Below, in pieces: positions 36,106 through 44,872 of a DNA stretch of 64,000 nucleotides. The stretch covers positions 59,055-123,054 of the forward strand of contig QQVD01000071.1 of the NCBI GenBank assembly GCA_003388555.1, in the 5' to 3' direction. Source of the stretch: Acidobacteriota bacterium (lineage in GTDB: Bacteria; Acidobacteriota; Thermoanaerobaculia; Multivoradales; Multivoraceae). Under the pieces are notes generated by a model. The model was given only the letters and a program-made list of their open reading frames with translations. It was not told where the DNA came from and did not search any database. A program made the translations under genes and the position numbers. How positions within the stretch are numbered: position 1 is the stretch's first letter; the number at the start of each line of letters is the position of its first letter.

Positions 36106-37424
36106 GACGGAGCTCCGCCGGGTCGGTCGCTCTCGGCGCCGGCTGCGACGCGCGAGCCGTTGGCCGAGAGCGCGAGGGAGTACTGGGCGAGCATCTGGTC
36201 GGCGATCGAGGGGGGATCGTGGTGGCGGCGCAGTGCCTCGCGCCCGGCATCGATCTGTGCGCGTCGCTGGGCCGGATCCCGCAGAGCCCGGATCGCCTCC
36301 AGCCACTGCTCCCTGGTCGCAGCCTCGCGATGGCTCAGGCCGTCGCGTCCCTCGAGGCCCCGGCAGGCGACGGGACTACCGACCACCGGCACGCCGCGTG
36401 CCCAGGCCTCCAGGATCTTGATCCGTATCCCCGAAGCGACGCGCAGTGGCACCAGCAGGATCGAGGTTTCGTCGAAGAGATCCCGCGAGTCCAGCGGCGA
36501 CGGGTGCAGCAGCAGGCGATCGTGCGTGGAGGTCGCCGGAGCAGCCTCGGCCGGCGACCCGAAGACGTGCAGCACGGCGTCGGGCAGATCGCGGCGCAGG
36601 AACGGCCAGACTTCGTCGACGAACTGGCGCCAGGCCAGTCGATTGGGCAGCCAGTCGTTGCTTCCCGAGAGCACCAGCGCCGGCGAGCCCGGCAGTGGAT
36701 GGCCGCGGCCGGGTAGCCGTGGCGGAAAGGGAGCGTGGACCAGGGTGCACCGGTCGCCGTCCACGCCGATCTCGAGCAGGCGTCGGCGATCGCTGTCGCT
36801 CACCGCGAGGACTCGGGCGCAGCGCGCCAGCAGGAGAGCCTCGGTGCGGCGCAGACGCTGCGCCTCGAAGCGGAGAGCGGAGCGGACCAGGGATCCGAGC
36901 GTTCCGGCCGGCATCTCGCGCGTCAGGGCCGCCCACAGGTCGGACTCGACGTTCTGCGCCCGCACCACCACCGGAGGCGTCCGCCGCGGCAGCATCGCCA
37001 ACGCCTGCAGCTGCTCGGCATGCACCAGGTCGACGCCGCCCTCCGCCAGCGCTCCCTCCACCTCACGCCGCAGCGCCCGGCTGCGATGGCGCACCAGTGC
37101 CCATGGTTGTCCGAGCAGCCGGGGGTCGAGGGTGCCTGCCAGCTTGGCAGCGAGCGAAGTGGGCGCGGTCCTGCGCGCGACGAGTCGCGGCTCGCAGTAC
37201 GGCTGCAGCGCTCCGGCGCACTGCTCGAGCTGATGGCGTGGACAGGGGGCGACGAGCAGCGGCCGGAGATCCCGTTCCGCCAGTGCCCGCAGCTGCTCGA
37301 GGAGCAGTCGGCGACCGCCGTCGACCGGGGGCCAGGGGGCCTTCGTGGCCACCACGAGGACACCGGGGTGTGGACCGCTTCGAGATGCCGCCGGAGCGCG
37401 GGAGGTGGCCGGGAGTGGTGGCAT
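36102..37424 (-). CDS. GT-B glycosyltransferase (family 1/4-like)
   Basis: The 440-residue protein starts at the ATG at 37424 and soon reads VLVVATKAPWPPVDGGRRLLLEQLRALAERD, the N-terminal GT-B Rossmann domain. The C-terminal domain contains LVLSGSNDWLPNRLA, LHVFGSPAE, ILLVPLRVASGIRIKILEAWARGVPVVGSPVACRGL, the usual sugar-nucleotide-binding half of family 4 enzymes. It resembles sugar transferases of PEP-CTERM/exosortase-type loci that begin VATKAPYPPxDGG. No strong ribosome-binding site is visible. The much longer open frame upstream overlaps the divergent aminotransferase gene and is rejected. Confidence 0.87.
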   Translation of the reverse strand: MPPLPATSRAPAASRSGPHPGVLVVATKAPWPPVDGGRRLLLEQLRALAERDLRPLLVAPCPRHQLEQCAGALQPYCEPRLVARRTAPTSLAAKLAGTLDPRLLGQPWALVRHRSRALRREVEGALAEGGVDLVHAEQLQALAMLPRRTPPVVVRAQNVESDLWAALTREMPAGTLGSLVRSALRFEAQRLRRTEALLLARCARVLAVSDSDRRRLLEIGVDGDRCTLVHAPFPPRLPGRGHPLPGSPALVLSGSNDWLPNRLAWRQFVDEVWPFLRRDLPDAVLHVFGSPAEAAPATSTHDRLLLHPSPLDSRDLFDETSILLVPLRVASGIRIKILEAWARGVPVVGSPVACRGLEGRDGLSHREAATREQWLEAIRALRDPAQRRAQIDAGREALRRHHDPPSIADQMLAQYSLALSANGSRVAAGAESDRPGGAPS

Positions 37425-37670
37425 CGGAGAGGCTGCGAGGCGCGCTGCCGGACAGCGGCGAAGCGACGAATCGTGTCGCGAGGGGACGCGTCGCCGAGCA
37501 GACCCCGCCGGAGCACGCGTCTGGCGGCGCAAAGGCCGCACGACGACGGCTATCATTCCAGACTCTTCCGGTGCCGCGTGGCAGACGTGCGTGCCGGGCA
37601 TCGGCGGTGCCGGGCGAGGCGCCGAACCGATCGTCTCGAGGACCGGACCAGCACTGAAGCAGGAGGCGAC

Positions 37671-38870
37671 GTGGCCACCAGAACGACAGCGCCGCAGCCA
37701 GCGCAGGGCCACCGCGAGCCCGAGGGGGCGCCCTCGGAGCCGCTGCCCTTCGTGGGTCTCAGGGCGCAGGGCGAGCGGCTGCGGCAGCGCATCGAACAGC
37801 GGCTCGGCAGAGTGCTGGACCACGGCGCCTACGTCAACGGCCCCGAGATCGAGGAGCGCGAGCGCTCGCTGGCCGATTTCGTCGGTGGAGGTGTGACCTG
37901 CGTCGCCTGCTCGAGTGGCACCGATGCCTTGGTCATGGCGCTGCTGGAGATGGGGATCGGTGCCGGGGACGTCGTCTTCGTGCCCAGCTTCACCTTCACC
38001 GCCACTGCCGAGGTGGTCCTGCTGGTCGGAGCGACTCCGTGGTACGTCGACGTCGACGAGCAGACCATGAACCTGTGCCCGTGCGATCTCGAGCGGCAGA
38101 TCGCCAGGGCCCGCGAGAGTGGAGGCGGCCGGCGGCTGCGGGCGGTGATGGCGGTGGACCTGTTCGGACTGCCTGCCGACTACTCCGCCCTCGACGAGAT
38201 CTGTGCCCGCGAGGGCCTCGAGCTGATCGCCGACTCGGCACAGTCCTTCGGCGCAGCGCAGGGCGGCCGCCGCGTAGGCGCTCTGGCAGGGCTGACCGCC
38301 ACCTCGTTCTTCCCCGCCAAACCGCTCGGAGGCTACGGTGACGGAGGCGCGGTCTTCGTCACCGACGCGGCACGTGCCGAGACCCTGCGCTCGATCCGCG
38401 AGCACGGCAAGGGCCCGGATCGCTACGACATCGTGCGGCTGGGGATCAACGGCAGGCTCGATTCGTTCCAGGCCGCCGTGTTGCTGGTCAAGCTCGAGGT
38501 CTTCGGCGAGGAGACATCCCGTCGCGAAGCGCTCTCTCGCGCCTACGACGAAGGGCTCTCGGGCCTGCCGCTGTGGTTGCCGGCGCGGAGGGAAGGCGCC
38601 GAGTCGGCGTGGGCGCAGTACACCCTGCAAGTCGACGATCGCGATGCGCTGCGAGTGTCGCTGCAGCGCCGCGGCGTGCCGACGGCGGTCTACTACCCTC
38701 TGCCGATGCACCTGCAGCCGGCGTATCGCAGCGACAGTCATCCCGAGGGCAGCCTTCCGGTGAGCGAGCGCCTGTGCGGCCGAGTCGTCAGCCTGCCGAT
38801 GCATCCGTACCAGGCGGCGGCCGACACCGAGCGGGTGATCGAGGCGGTGCGCTCCCACTTCGCAGACTGA
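37671..38870 (+). CDS. DegT/DnrJ/EryC1 family aminotransferase (nucleotide-sugar aminotransferase)
   Basis: The GTG at 37671 after AGGAGG gives 399 residues. The family's landmarks are LRAQGERLRQRIEQRL, GAYVNGPEIEERE, CVACSSGTDALVMALL, VFVPSFTFTATAEVVLLVGATPWYVDVD, SAQSFGAAQGGRRVG and the PLP-lysine segment SFFPAKPLGGYGDGGAVF. Such enzymes make amino sugars such as 4-amino- or 3-amino-dideoxyhexoses for surface glycans. It is divergent from the two glycosyltransferase genes, with a 246-bp shared upstream region, and fits an amino-sugar polysaccharide theme. Sugar substrate unknown. Confidence 0.9.
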   Translation: MATRTTAPQPAQGHREPEGAPSEPLPFVGLRAQGERLRQRIEQRLGRVLDHGAYVNGPEIEERERSLADFVGGGVTCVACSSGTDALVMALLEMGIGAGDVVFVPSFTFTATAEVVLLVGATPWYVDVDEQTMNLCPCDLERQIARARESGGGRRLRAVMAVDLFGLPADYSALDEICAREGLELIADSAQSFGAAQGGRRVGALAGLTATSFFPAKPLGGYGDGGAVFVTDAARAETLRSIREHGKGPDRYDIVRLGINGRLDSFQAAVLLVKLEVFGEETSRREALSRAYDEGLSGLPLWLPARREGAESAWAQYTLQVDDRDALRVSLQRRGVPTAVYYPLPMHLQPAYRSDSHPEGSLPVSERLCGRVVSLPMHPYQAAADTERVIEAVRSHFAD

Positions 38871-38922
38871 GCGCAGCGCCGAGCGACGTGGCGCGACCGC
38901 ACCCGGGCGAAGGCACGCCGGC

Positions 38923-40233
38923 CTAGCCGCTGCCGAGCCGCTCCAGCGCAGCGATGCCGCGTTCGCAGACCGCAGCGAGCTGCGCGTCGGTGATCACCAG
39001 CGGCGGGCACAGCTGCAGCACGTCGCCGGAGGGTCCGCCGGCGAGGGCGAGGATGCCGACTTCGAGCAGCCGGCGTTGGAGCCGGGCAGCGCGCTGGTCG
39101 ACGAGGCCCCACAGGGCGCCGCGACCGCGAACCTCGAAGCCGTGCTCACGAGCAGCGGAGAGAAGCGGCAGCAGGCCCTCGGCGAGGCGCCGTGGCGCAG
39201 CAGGGATCAACTGCTCGAGCTGATCCAGAGTCGCCAGGCTGGCGGCACAGGCGATCGGATGGGCCACGAACGTGGCGGTGTGCCGCGCCTCCCCGTCGCT
39301 CCTCCAGCACTCCATGATCTCGCGTTCGGCGAGCACTGCGGCGATCGGCCAGCCGCCGCCTAGAGCCTTGCCGCAGCAGAGGAGATCCGGGACGACTCCC
39401 TCGGCAGGAGACACGAACCACTCGCCGGCGCGGCCGAAGGCGACGAAGATCTCGTCGGCGATCAGCAGCGCGCCGTGGCTGCGTGCCAGGGTCGCGAGCT
39501 CGGCGAGCCAGCCCGACGGAGGGATCACGACGCCTTCGCGTCCGACGATCGGCTCGACCACCACCGCGCCCGGACGTCCGGAGCGCAGCAGCTCTTCCAC
39601 CGGCGCCAGAGGACCGCCGAAGCGGGCGCGTAGGACCCCCTCCGGACGAGGATCGAACGGCTCTCGGAAGGCCGCCCGGGCGGTGACCCGGGCGGCTCCG
39701 AGGGTGAGCCCGTGGTAGCCGAGGTCGAACGCGAGGACACGGTCGCGACCGGTGTGCAGCCGCGCCGTCTTGAGTGCCACTTCGACCGCATCGGCGCCGG
39801 AGATCGCGAAGTAGACCCGGGCATCGGAGAACGGGGACCGGGCCGCCAGGCGCTCGGCGAGAGCGATCCGTCCCGGGTGCGAGAAGACGTCGCCGAGACC
39901 GTGGACCAGCCTGTCGGCCTGGGCCGCGGCGGCGGCGACGACGGCTGGGTGGCGGTGTCCGACGGCGGCGACGCCGAAGCCGGCCGTCAGGTCGAGGAAG
40001 ACGTTGCCGTCGACGTCGAGCACGTTGGCGCCGAGTGCCTCGAGCCAGACGCAGTCGGTCTCGGTCCCGGCGTCGCCGACCAGGGTGTTGATGCCCGGCG
40101 CCTCGCAGGCGGCGATGCGGGCCGCGAGCGCGGTGGTGCGTGGGCCCGGCGTCATCGTCGACAGCTCGGGTAGTCGGTCGCCGCGCTCGAGACGACGGTT
40201 CCCGGCAGCGGTCGGCGGCTGGCGCGAGGGCAT
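38923..40233 (-). CDS. Class III PLP-dependent aminotransferase
   Basis: The 436-residue protein has class III hallmarks: DVDGNVFLDLTAGFGVAAVGHRHP, YFAISGADAVEVALKTAR, LAFDLGYHGLTLGA, LLIADEIFVAFGRAGEWF and the PLP lysine in LCCGKALGGGWPIAAVLA. Candidates include 4-aminobutyrate, acetylornithine or 2,4-diaminobutyrate aminotransferases; the substrate cannot be told from these motifs. The ATG at 40233 is used here; an internal ATG at 40155 is possible, since the first 26 residues look poorly conserved in kind. The gene lies 13 bp after recR on the same strand. Confidence 0.9.
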   Translation of the reverse strand: MPSRQPPTAAGNRRLERGDRLPELSTMTPGPRTTALAARIAACEAPGINTLVGDAGTETDCVWLEALGANVLDVDGNVFLDLTAGFGVAAVGHRHPAVVAAAAAQADRLVHGLGDVFSHPGRIALAERLAARSPFSDARVYFAISGADAVEVALKTARLHTGRDRVLAFDLGYHGLTLGAARVTARAAFREPFDPRPEGVLRARFGGPLAPVEELLRSGRPGAVVVEPIVGREGVVIPPSGWLAELATLARSHGALLIADEIFVAFGRAGEWFVSPAEGVVPDLLCCGKALGGGWPIAAVLAEREIMECWRSDGEARHTATFVAHPIACAASLATLDQLEQLIPAAPRRLAEGLLPLLSAAREHGFEVRGRGALWGLVDQRAARLQRRLLEVGILALAGGPSGDVLQLCPPLVITDAQLAAVCERGIAALERLGSG

Positions 40234-40246
40234 TGGGGGAAAGGGC

Positions 40247-40861
40247 TCAGAGGGCCTGACGTCCCATCAACGAGCGGGCCAGGGTGACCTCGTCGATGTA
40301 GTCGAGGTCGCCGCCCACCGGCAGACCGAAGGCCAGCCGCGAGACGCGCACGGAGCGTGGCGCCAGGAGTCTTGCCAGATAGAGCGCCGTCGCCTCTCCC
40401 TCGACGTTCGGGTTGGTGGCGAGGATCACCTCCTCGACTCCTTCGAGACGTTCCAGGAGCGGATCGATCGCCAGCTGGTCGGGACCGATGCCGCGCTGCG
40501 GCGCCAGGGCGCCCATCAGCACGTGGTAGAGGCCACGATACTCGCGCGTGCGTTCGATCGGCTCGATGTTGAACGGCTGCTCGACGACGCAGATGCGTGA
40601 TGGATCGCGCTGCGGGTCGCAGCAGTATCGGCAGGGGTCGGAAGCGGTGATGGAACGGCAGCGAGAGCAGTGGAAGAGGCGGTCCTTGACCTCGAGGATG
40701 GCGGCCGCGAGCGCTTCGCAGTCGGAGCGCTCGACCCGGAGCATGTGGTGGGCGAGGCGGGCGGCCGACTTGGGACCTATGCCGGGGAGCCTGGCCAGCT
40801 CGCCGATCAGCTTCTTCAGCGGATCGGGCTCGCGCCGCGACGGGGGTGCCGCCGTCGTCAT
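40247..40861 (-). CDS. recR: Recombination protein RecR
   Basis: The 204-residue protein has the N-terminal helix-hairpin-helix (LARLPGIGPKSAARLAHHML), a C4 zinc site (CSRCRSITASDPCRYC) and a TOPRIM domain (RICVVEQPFNIEPIERT, EVILATNPNVEGEATALYLARLL). It works with RecO and RecF in loading RecA on gapped DNA. It follows ybaB by about 50 bp; the dnaX-ybaB-recR series is widely conserved, often near the origin. Confidence 0.97.
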   Translation of the reverse strand: MTTAAPPSRREPDPLKKLIGELARLPGIGPKSAARLAHHMLRVERSDCEALAAAILEVKDRLFHCSRCRSITASDPCRYCCDPQRDPSRICVVEQPFNIEPIERTREYRGLYHVLMGALAPQRGIGPDQLAIDPLLERLEGVEEVILATNPNVEGEATALYLARLLAPRSVRVSRLAFGLPVGGDLDYIDEVTLARSLMGRQAL

Positions 40862-40911
40862 CGCGCCGCCAGGGTGCCGACGCGGCCCAGCTGTTGCGAA
40901 AGCGGGCGCAC

Positions 40912-41220
40912 TCAGGAGATGCCCGGGAACTTGAGACCGCCGAGGCCCGGCGCCAGGCTACCGACCTTGCTCTGCACCTCCTCGTCGACCCGACGCACCG
41001 CGTCGTTCACCGCCGCGAGCACCAGGTCCTGGATCATCTCGGGATCGGAGGGATCGAGCACCTCGGGATCGATGCGGATCGCGGTCAACTGCTTCTGCCC
41101 GTTCATCGTCACCTCGACCAGGCCGCCGCCGACCCGCGACCGGATCTCGATCGCCTGGATCTCGGCCTGCATCTTCTCCTGCAGCGCCTGGGCCTGCTGC
41201 ATCATCTTGCGCAAGTCCAT
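40912..41220 (-). CDS. YbaB/EbfC family nucleoid-associated protein
   Basis: From the ATG at 41220, with GGGAGG upstream, the product is 102 residues, starting MDLRKMMQQAQALQEKMQAE and continuing VGGGLVEVTMNGQKQLTAIRIDPEVLDPSDPEMIQDLVLAAVNDAVRR. This is the small dimeric DNA-binding YbaB fold. It sits between dnaX and recR as in most bacteria. A longer reading from 41259 is unlikely because the site before 41220 is better. Confidence 0.95.
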   Translation of the reverse strand: MDLRKMMQQAQALQEKMQAEIQAIEIRSRVGGGLVEVTMNGQKQLTAIRIDPEVLDPSDPEMIQDLVLAAVNDAVRRVDEEVQSKVGSLAPGLGGLKFPGIS

Positions 41221-41435
41221 CGAGTGGCCTCCCGTCTTGCTCGCCGGCACCCCGCCCACGGCGCGGTGGAGCTCTCACCCTCCGAGCCGCGAGCGGGACG
41301 CTCGAAAAGGTAGCAGAGGCTGAGGGGTGACGCGTCGACTGCGCCGGCGGCGCATGTTCGCGGCGCAGGGAAGAGACCGCGAGGAGATCGTCGCGGCCGC
41401 AGGCGATACCGCGCTGGACGGCAGGGCGGCCGCGA

Positions 41436-43337
41436 TCAGCGCCCGCCGGATCCCGCCTCGGTCGACGCAGCGGCCTCGGAGTGAGCGTCGCCGCCGGCCT
41501 CGCCGCCGCGCGGCAGGGCCGCCACGACCTCGCCCGGAAACACCTCGAGCACGGCCTGGACGACCGGCGGCGGATCGAGGGCGAGGCGATCCCGAGGGGT
41601 CTCGCCGTCCCCGGAGCCTCTCGCCCCGGCGTCGTGACTCTCGGCGCGACTCTCAGGGCCCTGCCCGCGCCCGTCATCGGCATCGGCGCGTGGGCGCCGC
41701 TGCCTGTCGCCCCGCGAGGCCGTTCCGACGGCATCCGGCTCGTGGTCGTCGGGGCGCCCGGCCTCGGCTCGGGGAGGCGACGGCAGGGCGCGCTCGACAC
41801 TGCAGCGTGTCGCCGAGCCGGTACAGCGTGCGGCGCCGTCCTCGAGGAAGGCGAGGTGGTGGGAGAAGAGGTCGTGGGCGACCTGGTCGTCGGCCTGCAC
41901 GAGGACCCGGACCAGGAGCCCGGAGGCCTTTGCCTCGACAGCGATCTCGACCTCGTCGAGGTGCGCGGCGAGGGAGGGCTTGCCGCGCAGGTGGTCGATG
42001 AACGCCCGTCTGGCAACGACGGTGTCGACCGGCGGCGCACTCTCTTCATCACCCGGCGCGGTGTCGCCGTGCTCCGGCAGTGGCGCCTCGGCCGGGGCGC
42101 CGGCGCTACGCCCGTCCGGGCCCGCCGGTCGCTTCGCCGAAGACCGCCCGGCACTCCCGGGGCCGGGGCTCGAGCGGGTTGCGTCGCCGGAGTCCGAGAT
42201 CGGAGGTCCCTGCGAGCCGAGCATCTCCTCGAGGCTGCGCACCCGGGGTAGCTCCGCGGCACGCAGCAGAGCCACCTCGAGAGCGAGGCCGGGGAGCTCG
42301 CTGCGCTTGATGATCAGCTCCGAGCCGAGGAGCAGGTGGAGAAGTCGCAGCAGGCTCTCGAAGCCAGCCTCCACCGCCAACTCGCGCAGCCTCGAGGCGG
42401 CGTCCTCCGGCAGCTCGACGGTGCGCGAGACCTCGCCCTCGGCGCTGGCGATCAGATGCAGACCGTCGCGGCAGTAGGAGAGCAGGTGGGCGAAGGCCGA
42501 GCGAGGGTCCCAGCCGCGGTCCTCGATCTCGCTCACGATCTGCTGGATGGCACCGCGGTCGCCGTCGAGGATCGCCCGCAGGGTGCGCTCGAAGAGCTGG
42601 ATGTCGAGGCCACCGAGAAGCCGCGTCGCGTCTTCGTCGGCGATCGCACCGTTGCCGAATGTGGCGAGCTGGTCGAGCAGCGCCACCGCGTCGCGAACGC
42701 TTCCCTCGCCGGCCCGGGCGATCAGGCGCAGGGCCGTGTCGCTGGCCTCGATCTCCTCGGCCTCGCAGAGGCTGCGCAGGTGCTCGGCGAGGGTGGCGAC
42801 GGGAACGCGCCGGAAGTGGAACTCCTGGCAGCGCGACAGGATGGTCGCCGGGACCGCGTCGATCTCGGTGGTGGCGAAGATGAAGGTCAGGTGGGGCGGC
42901 GGCTCCTCGACGATCTTCAGCAACGCATCGAAGGCCTGGCGCGACAGACGGTGCACCTCGTCGAGCACGACGACCTTGTACCGATCGTTGGCGGGGCCGT
43001 ACCTGAGGCTCTCGGTGAGCTCACGGACCTGCTCGACCTTGGAGTAGGTCGCGGCGTCGATCTCGAGCACGTCGAGATCGGAGCCCGAGGTGATGCCGAG
43101 ACAGGTCGCGCACTCGTTGCAGGGATCCTCGGCCGGCCCGCGCTCGCAGTTCAGTGCCTTGGCCAGCACCCGAGCCGCGGTGGTCTTGCCGACGCCACGA
43201 ATCCCGGCGAACAGGTATGCCTGGGCGATGCGCCCCTCGCGCAGCGCGTTGCGCAGCGCGGTCACGATCGACTCCTGGCCGATGATCGCCGAGAAGTCCT
43301 GGGGCCGCCACTTCCGCGCCAGTACCTGGTAGGTCAC
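41436..43337 (-). CDS. dnaX: DNA polymerase III subunits gamma/tau
   Basis: The 633-residue clamp-loader subunit starts MTYQVLARKWRPQDFSAIIGQE and has Walker A FAGIRGVGKTTAARVLAKAL (about 43-62), a zinc module CERGPAEDPCNECATC, Walker B VVLDEVHRLSRQAFDALLKIVEEPPP, and domain III up to about residue 370. The C-terminal part is a low-complexity Gly/Ser/Pro/Asp linker ending in a short helical tail. No slippery A-run for producing a separate gamma was noticed. An SRP RNA gene is immediately upstream and ybaB is 215 bp downstream, on the same strand. Confidence 0.96.
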   Translation of the reverse strand: MTYQVLARKWRPQDFSAIIGQESIVTALRNALREGRIAQAYLFAGIRGVGKTTAARVLAKALNCERGPAEDPCNECATCLGITSGSDLDVLEIDAATYSKVEQVRELTESLRYGPANDRYKVVVLDEVHRLSRQAFDALLKIVEEPPPHLTFIFATTEIDAVPATILSRCQEFHFRRVPVATLAEHLRSLCEAEEIEASDTALRLIARAGEGSVRDAVALLDQLATFGNGAIADEDATRLLGGLDIQLFERTLRAILDGDRGAIQQIVSEIEDRGWDPRSAFAHLLSYCRDGLHLIASAEGEVSRTVELPEDAASRLRELAVEAGFESLLRLLHLLLGSELIIKRSELPGLALEVALLRAAELPRVRSLEEMLGSQGPPISDSGDATRSSPGPGSAGRSSAKRPAGPDGRSAGAPAEAPLPEHGDTAPGDEESAPPVDTVVARRAFIDHLRGKPSLAAHLDEVEIAVEAKASGLLVRVLVQADDQVAHDLFSHHLAFLEDGAARCTGSATRCSVERALPSPPRAEAGRPDDHEPDAVGTASRGDRQRRPRADADDGRGQGPESRAESHDAGARGSGDGETPRDRLALDPPPVVQAVLEVFPGEVVAALPRGGEAGGDAHSEAAASTEAGSGGR

Positions 43338-43443
43338 GTCTCGAAGCTCGGTGGAGGCGGTGGGAGCCGCTGGTGAACGGCCCGGGGCCCGGGGGCGGCG
43401 ACGCGGTCGTCGCGATGGAGGCGGAGGGACGGGAGTCGTCGTC

Positions 43444-43560
43444 TCGGTGAAGGATTCCGGCTGAACTGCGGCACTCGACGCGAGGACCTTATCGCTGCTC
43501 CCTTCCGGGCCTGACGAGGTTCGGAACCGGTCGATGCACAGGGCCCGAATCCTTCACCGA
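43444..43560 (-). ncRNA. ffs: Signal recognition particle RNA (small bacterial type, 4.5S-like)
   Basis: The ends form a perfect 14-bp stem (TCGGTGAAGGATTC at 43444-43457 with its complement at 43547-43560). On the minus strand the apical loop reads GTCAGGCCCGGAAGGGAGCA followed by GCGATAAGG, the conserved Ffh-binding domain of SRP RNA. The roughly 117-nt length fits the small bacterial type lacking an Alu domain. It pairs with Ffh and directs membrane proteins to FtsY and SecYEG. It sits between dnaX and tadA, as in many Firmicutes origins. Confidence 0.93.
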
Positions 43561-43676
43561 GACGGCGCGCCACCCGCGCCGCTGGACCTTCGATGGTACG
43601 GTGCCGGTCGCGTGCTGTAAAGCGACGCGGTTCGGTGAATCGGCGCCGGCGTCGCTGCGCCAGGAGGAGTCGGCCG

Positions 43677-44198
43677 GTGTGCGCAACGAGGAACGGCGAT
43701 CCCGGACCCGCCCGAGAGCAGGCCCGGGAGGACGATCTCTGGATGCGTCGGGCGCTGGAGCTGGCGCGGCGGGCCGCGGCGAGCGGCGAGGTGCCGGTCG
43801 GCGCGGTGGTGGTGGATGCCGCCGGTAGTGCGGTCGGCGAAGGATGGAACCTGCGCGAGACGAGGCAGGATCCGACCGCCCACGCGGAGGTGGTCGCGCT
43901 GGTTGCGGCAGCGCGCAGGCTGGGCAGCTGGCGACTCATCGGATGCACCCTCTACGTCACCTTGGAGCCGTGCGCGATGTGCGCCGGCGCGCTGGTCAAT
44001 GCGCGGGTGCAGCGGCTGGTCTACGGCGCCGAAGATCCGAAGGCTGGTTTTTGCGGTTCGTTGGGTGATATCGTTCGCGATCCGCGACTCAACCACCGGA
44101 TGTCGTGCACGTCCGGGGTTCGTGCAGCGGAGTGCTCTCGGCTCCTGGTCGACTTCTTCCGCCGGCGGCGTCCGCCGGTGGGAACGGAGTTCGCCTAG
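43677..44198 (+). CDS. tadA: tRNA-specific adenosine deaminase TadA
   Basis: The GTG at 43677 follows AGGAGGAG at good spacing and gives 173 residues. Zinc deaminase motifs are TAHAEVVAL (His and catalytic Glu) and TLEPCAMCAGAL (the two Cys), plus GAEDPKAGFCGSLGDIV typical of TadA. It converts A34 to inosine in tRNA-Arg(ACG). Longer starts at 43593 or 43635 run into arginine-rich non-coding sequence. It is divergent from the SRP RNA/dnaX block and is followed 31 bp later by a tRNA-Ser gene. Confidence 0.93.
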   Translation: MCATRNGDPGPAREQAREDDLWMRRALELARRAAASGEVPVGAVVVDAAGSAVGEGWNLRETRQDPTAHAEVVALVAAARRLGSWRLIGCTLYVTLEPCAMCAGALVNARVQRLVYGAEDPKAGFCGSLGDIVRDPRLNHRMSCTSGVRAAECSRLLVDFFRRRRPPVGTEFA

Positions 44199-44226
44199 CC
44201 GGCGAGCCCCTCTTTGACAAGGTTCT

Positions 44227-44322
<96 letters not shown>

Positions 44323-44449
44323 ACTGCCGCCCGGGGCTCGCCTGGCGAGCGTTCGCCCGCGCCGCCTGGTTGCACGAGGCTGCACCGGGCGCCCGAGCGG
44401 CTCCGGTTGGTATCGCGTGAGCGAAGAGGAGAATCGACGTGGAGTCCCA

Positions 44450-44539
44450 GGAGAGGTGCCAGAGTGGTCGAATGGGGCGGTCTCGAAAACCGTTGACCGT
44501 TTACGCGGTCCGTGGGTTCGAATCCCACCCTCTCCGCCA
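44450..44539 (+). tRNA. tRNA-Ser (anticodon CGA)
   Basis: The acceptor and T-arm are identical to those of the tRNA-Ser 128 bp upstream (GGAGAGG/CCTCTCC, GTGGGTTCGAATCCCAC, CCA encoded). The anticodon stem GCGGT/ACCGT surrounds CTCGAAA, giving CGA (reads UCG). The variable arm (TGACCGTTTACGCGGTC) is long, as expected for serine. Confidence 0.97.
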
Positions 44540-44697
44540 TCACGTCGACGATCCGTCCGAGAAGGACCCCCCATCGATTCGTAGCATTCGGCGGCCGCGG
44601 CTTCGCAACCGCGCCGCATCCAGCCAGGCAGTCGTCCAACAGGTGGCACCCGCGGCCACGGCCGTCAAGGCGCTACCGGCAAACAACAGGTGAGATC

Positions 44698-44832
44698 GTG
44701 AAAAGGACATTCCAGCCGAACAACCGGCGCCGCAAGAAGAAGCACGGCTTTCGCGTGCGCATGAAGACCCGGCACGGGCGCGCCGTGCTCGCCCGCCGTC
44801 GTCGCAAGGGCCGCAAGCGTCTCTCGGTGTGA
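44698..44832 (+). CDS. rpmH: 50S ribosomal protein L34
   Basis: The 44-residue protein from the GTG at 44698 reads [20 protein letters not shown] and then [24 protein letters not shown], the canonical L34 sequence and length. It is followed by rnpA, yidD, yidC and jag, the conserved origin-proximal order. Its TGA stop overlaps a GTG (GTGA at 44829-44832), but that GTG opens a frame that does not match rnpA. Confidence 0.98.
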   Translation: MKRTFQPNNRRRKKKHGFRVRMKTRHGRAVLARRRRKGRKRLSV

Positions 44833-44872
44833 GCCGGAGCACCCCGGCCCGGCGGGTGTCGGCGAGCAGCGG

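Noticed and set aside
36735..37670. Long plus-strand extension ahead of the DegT aminotransferase
   Set aside because: It overlaps the glycosyltransferase gene on the other strand, and the aminotransferase has a good ribosome-binding site at 37661-37666 with a GTG at 37671.
41436..43337. Programmed frameshift in dnaX
   Set aside because: No A-rich slippery heptamer followed by a stop in the shifted frame was visible.
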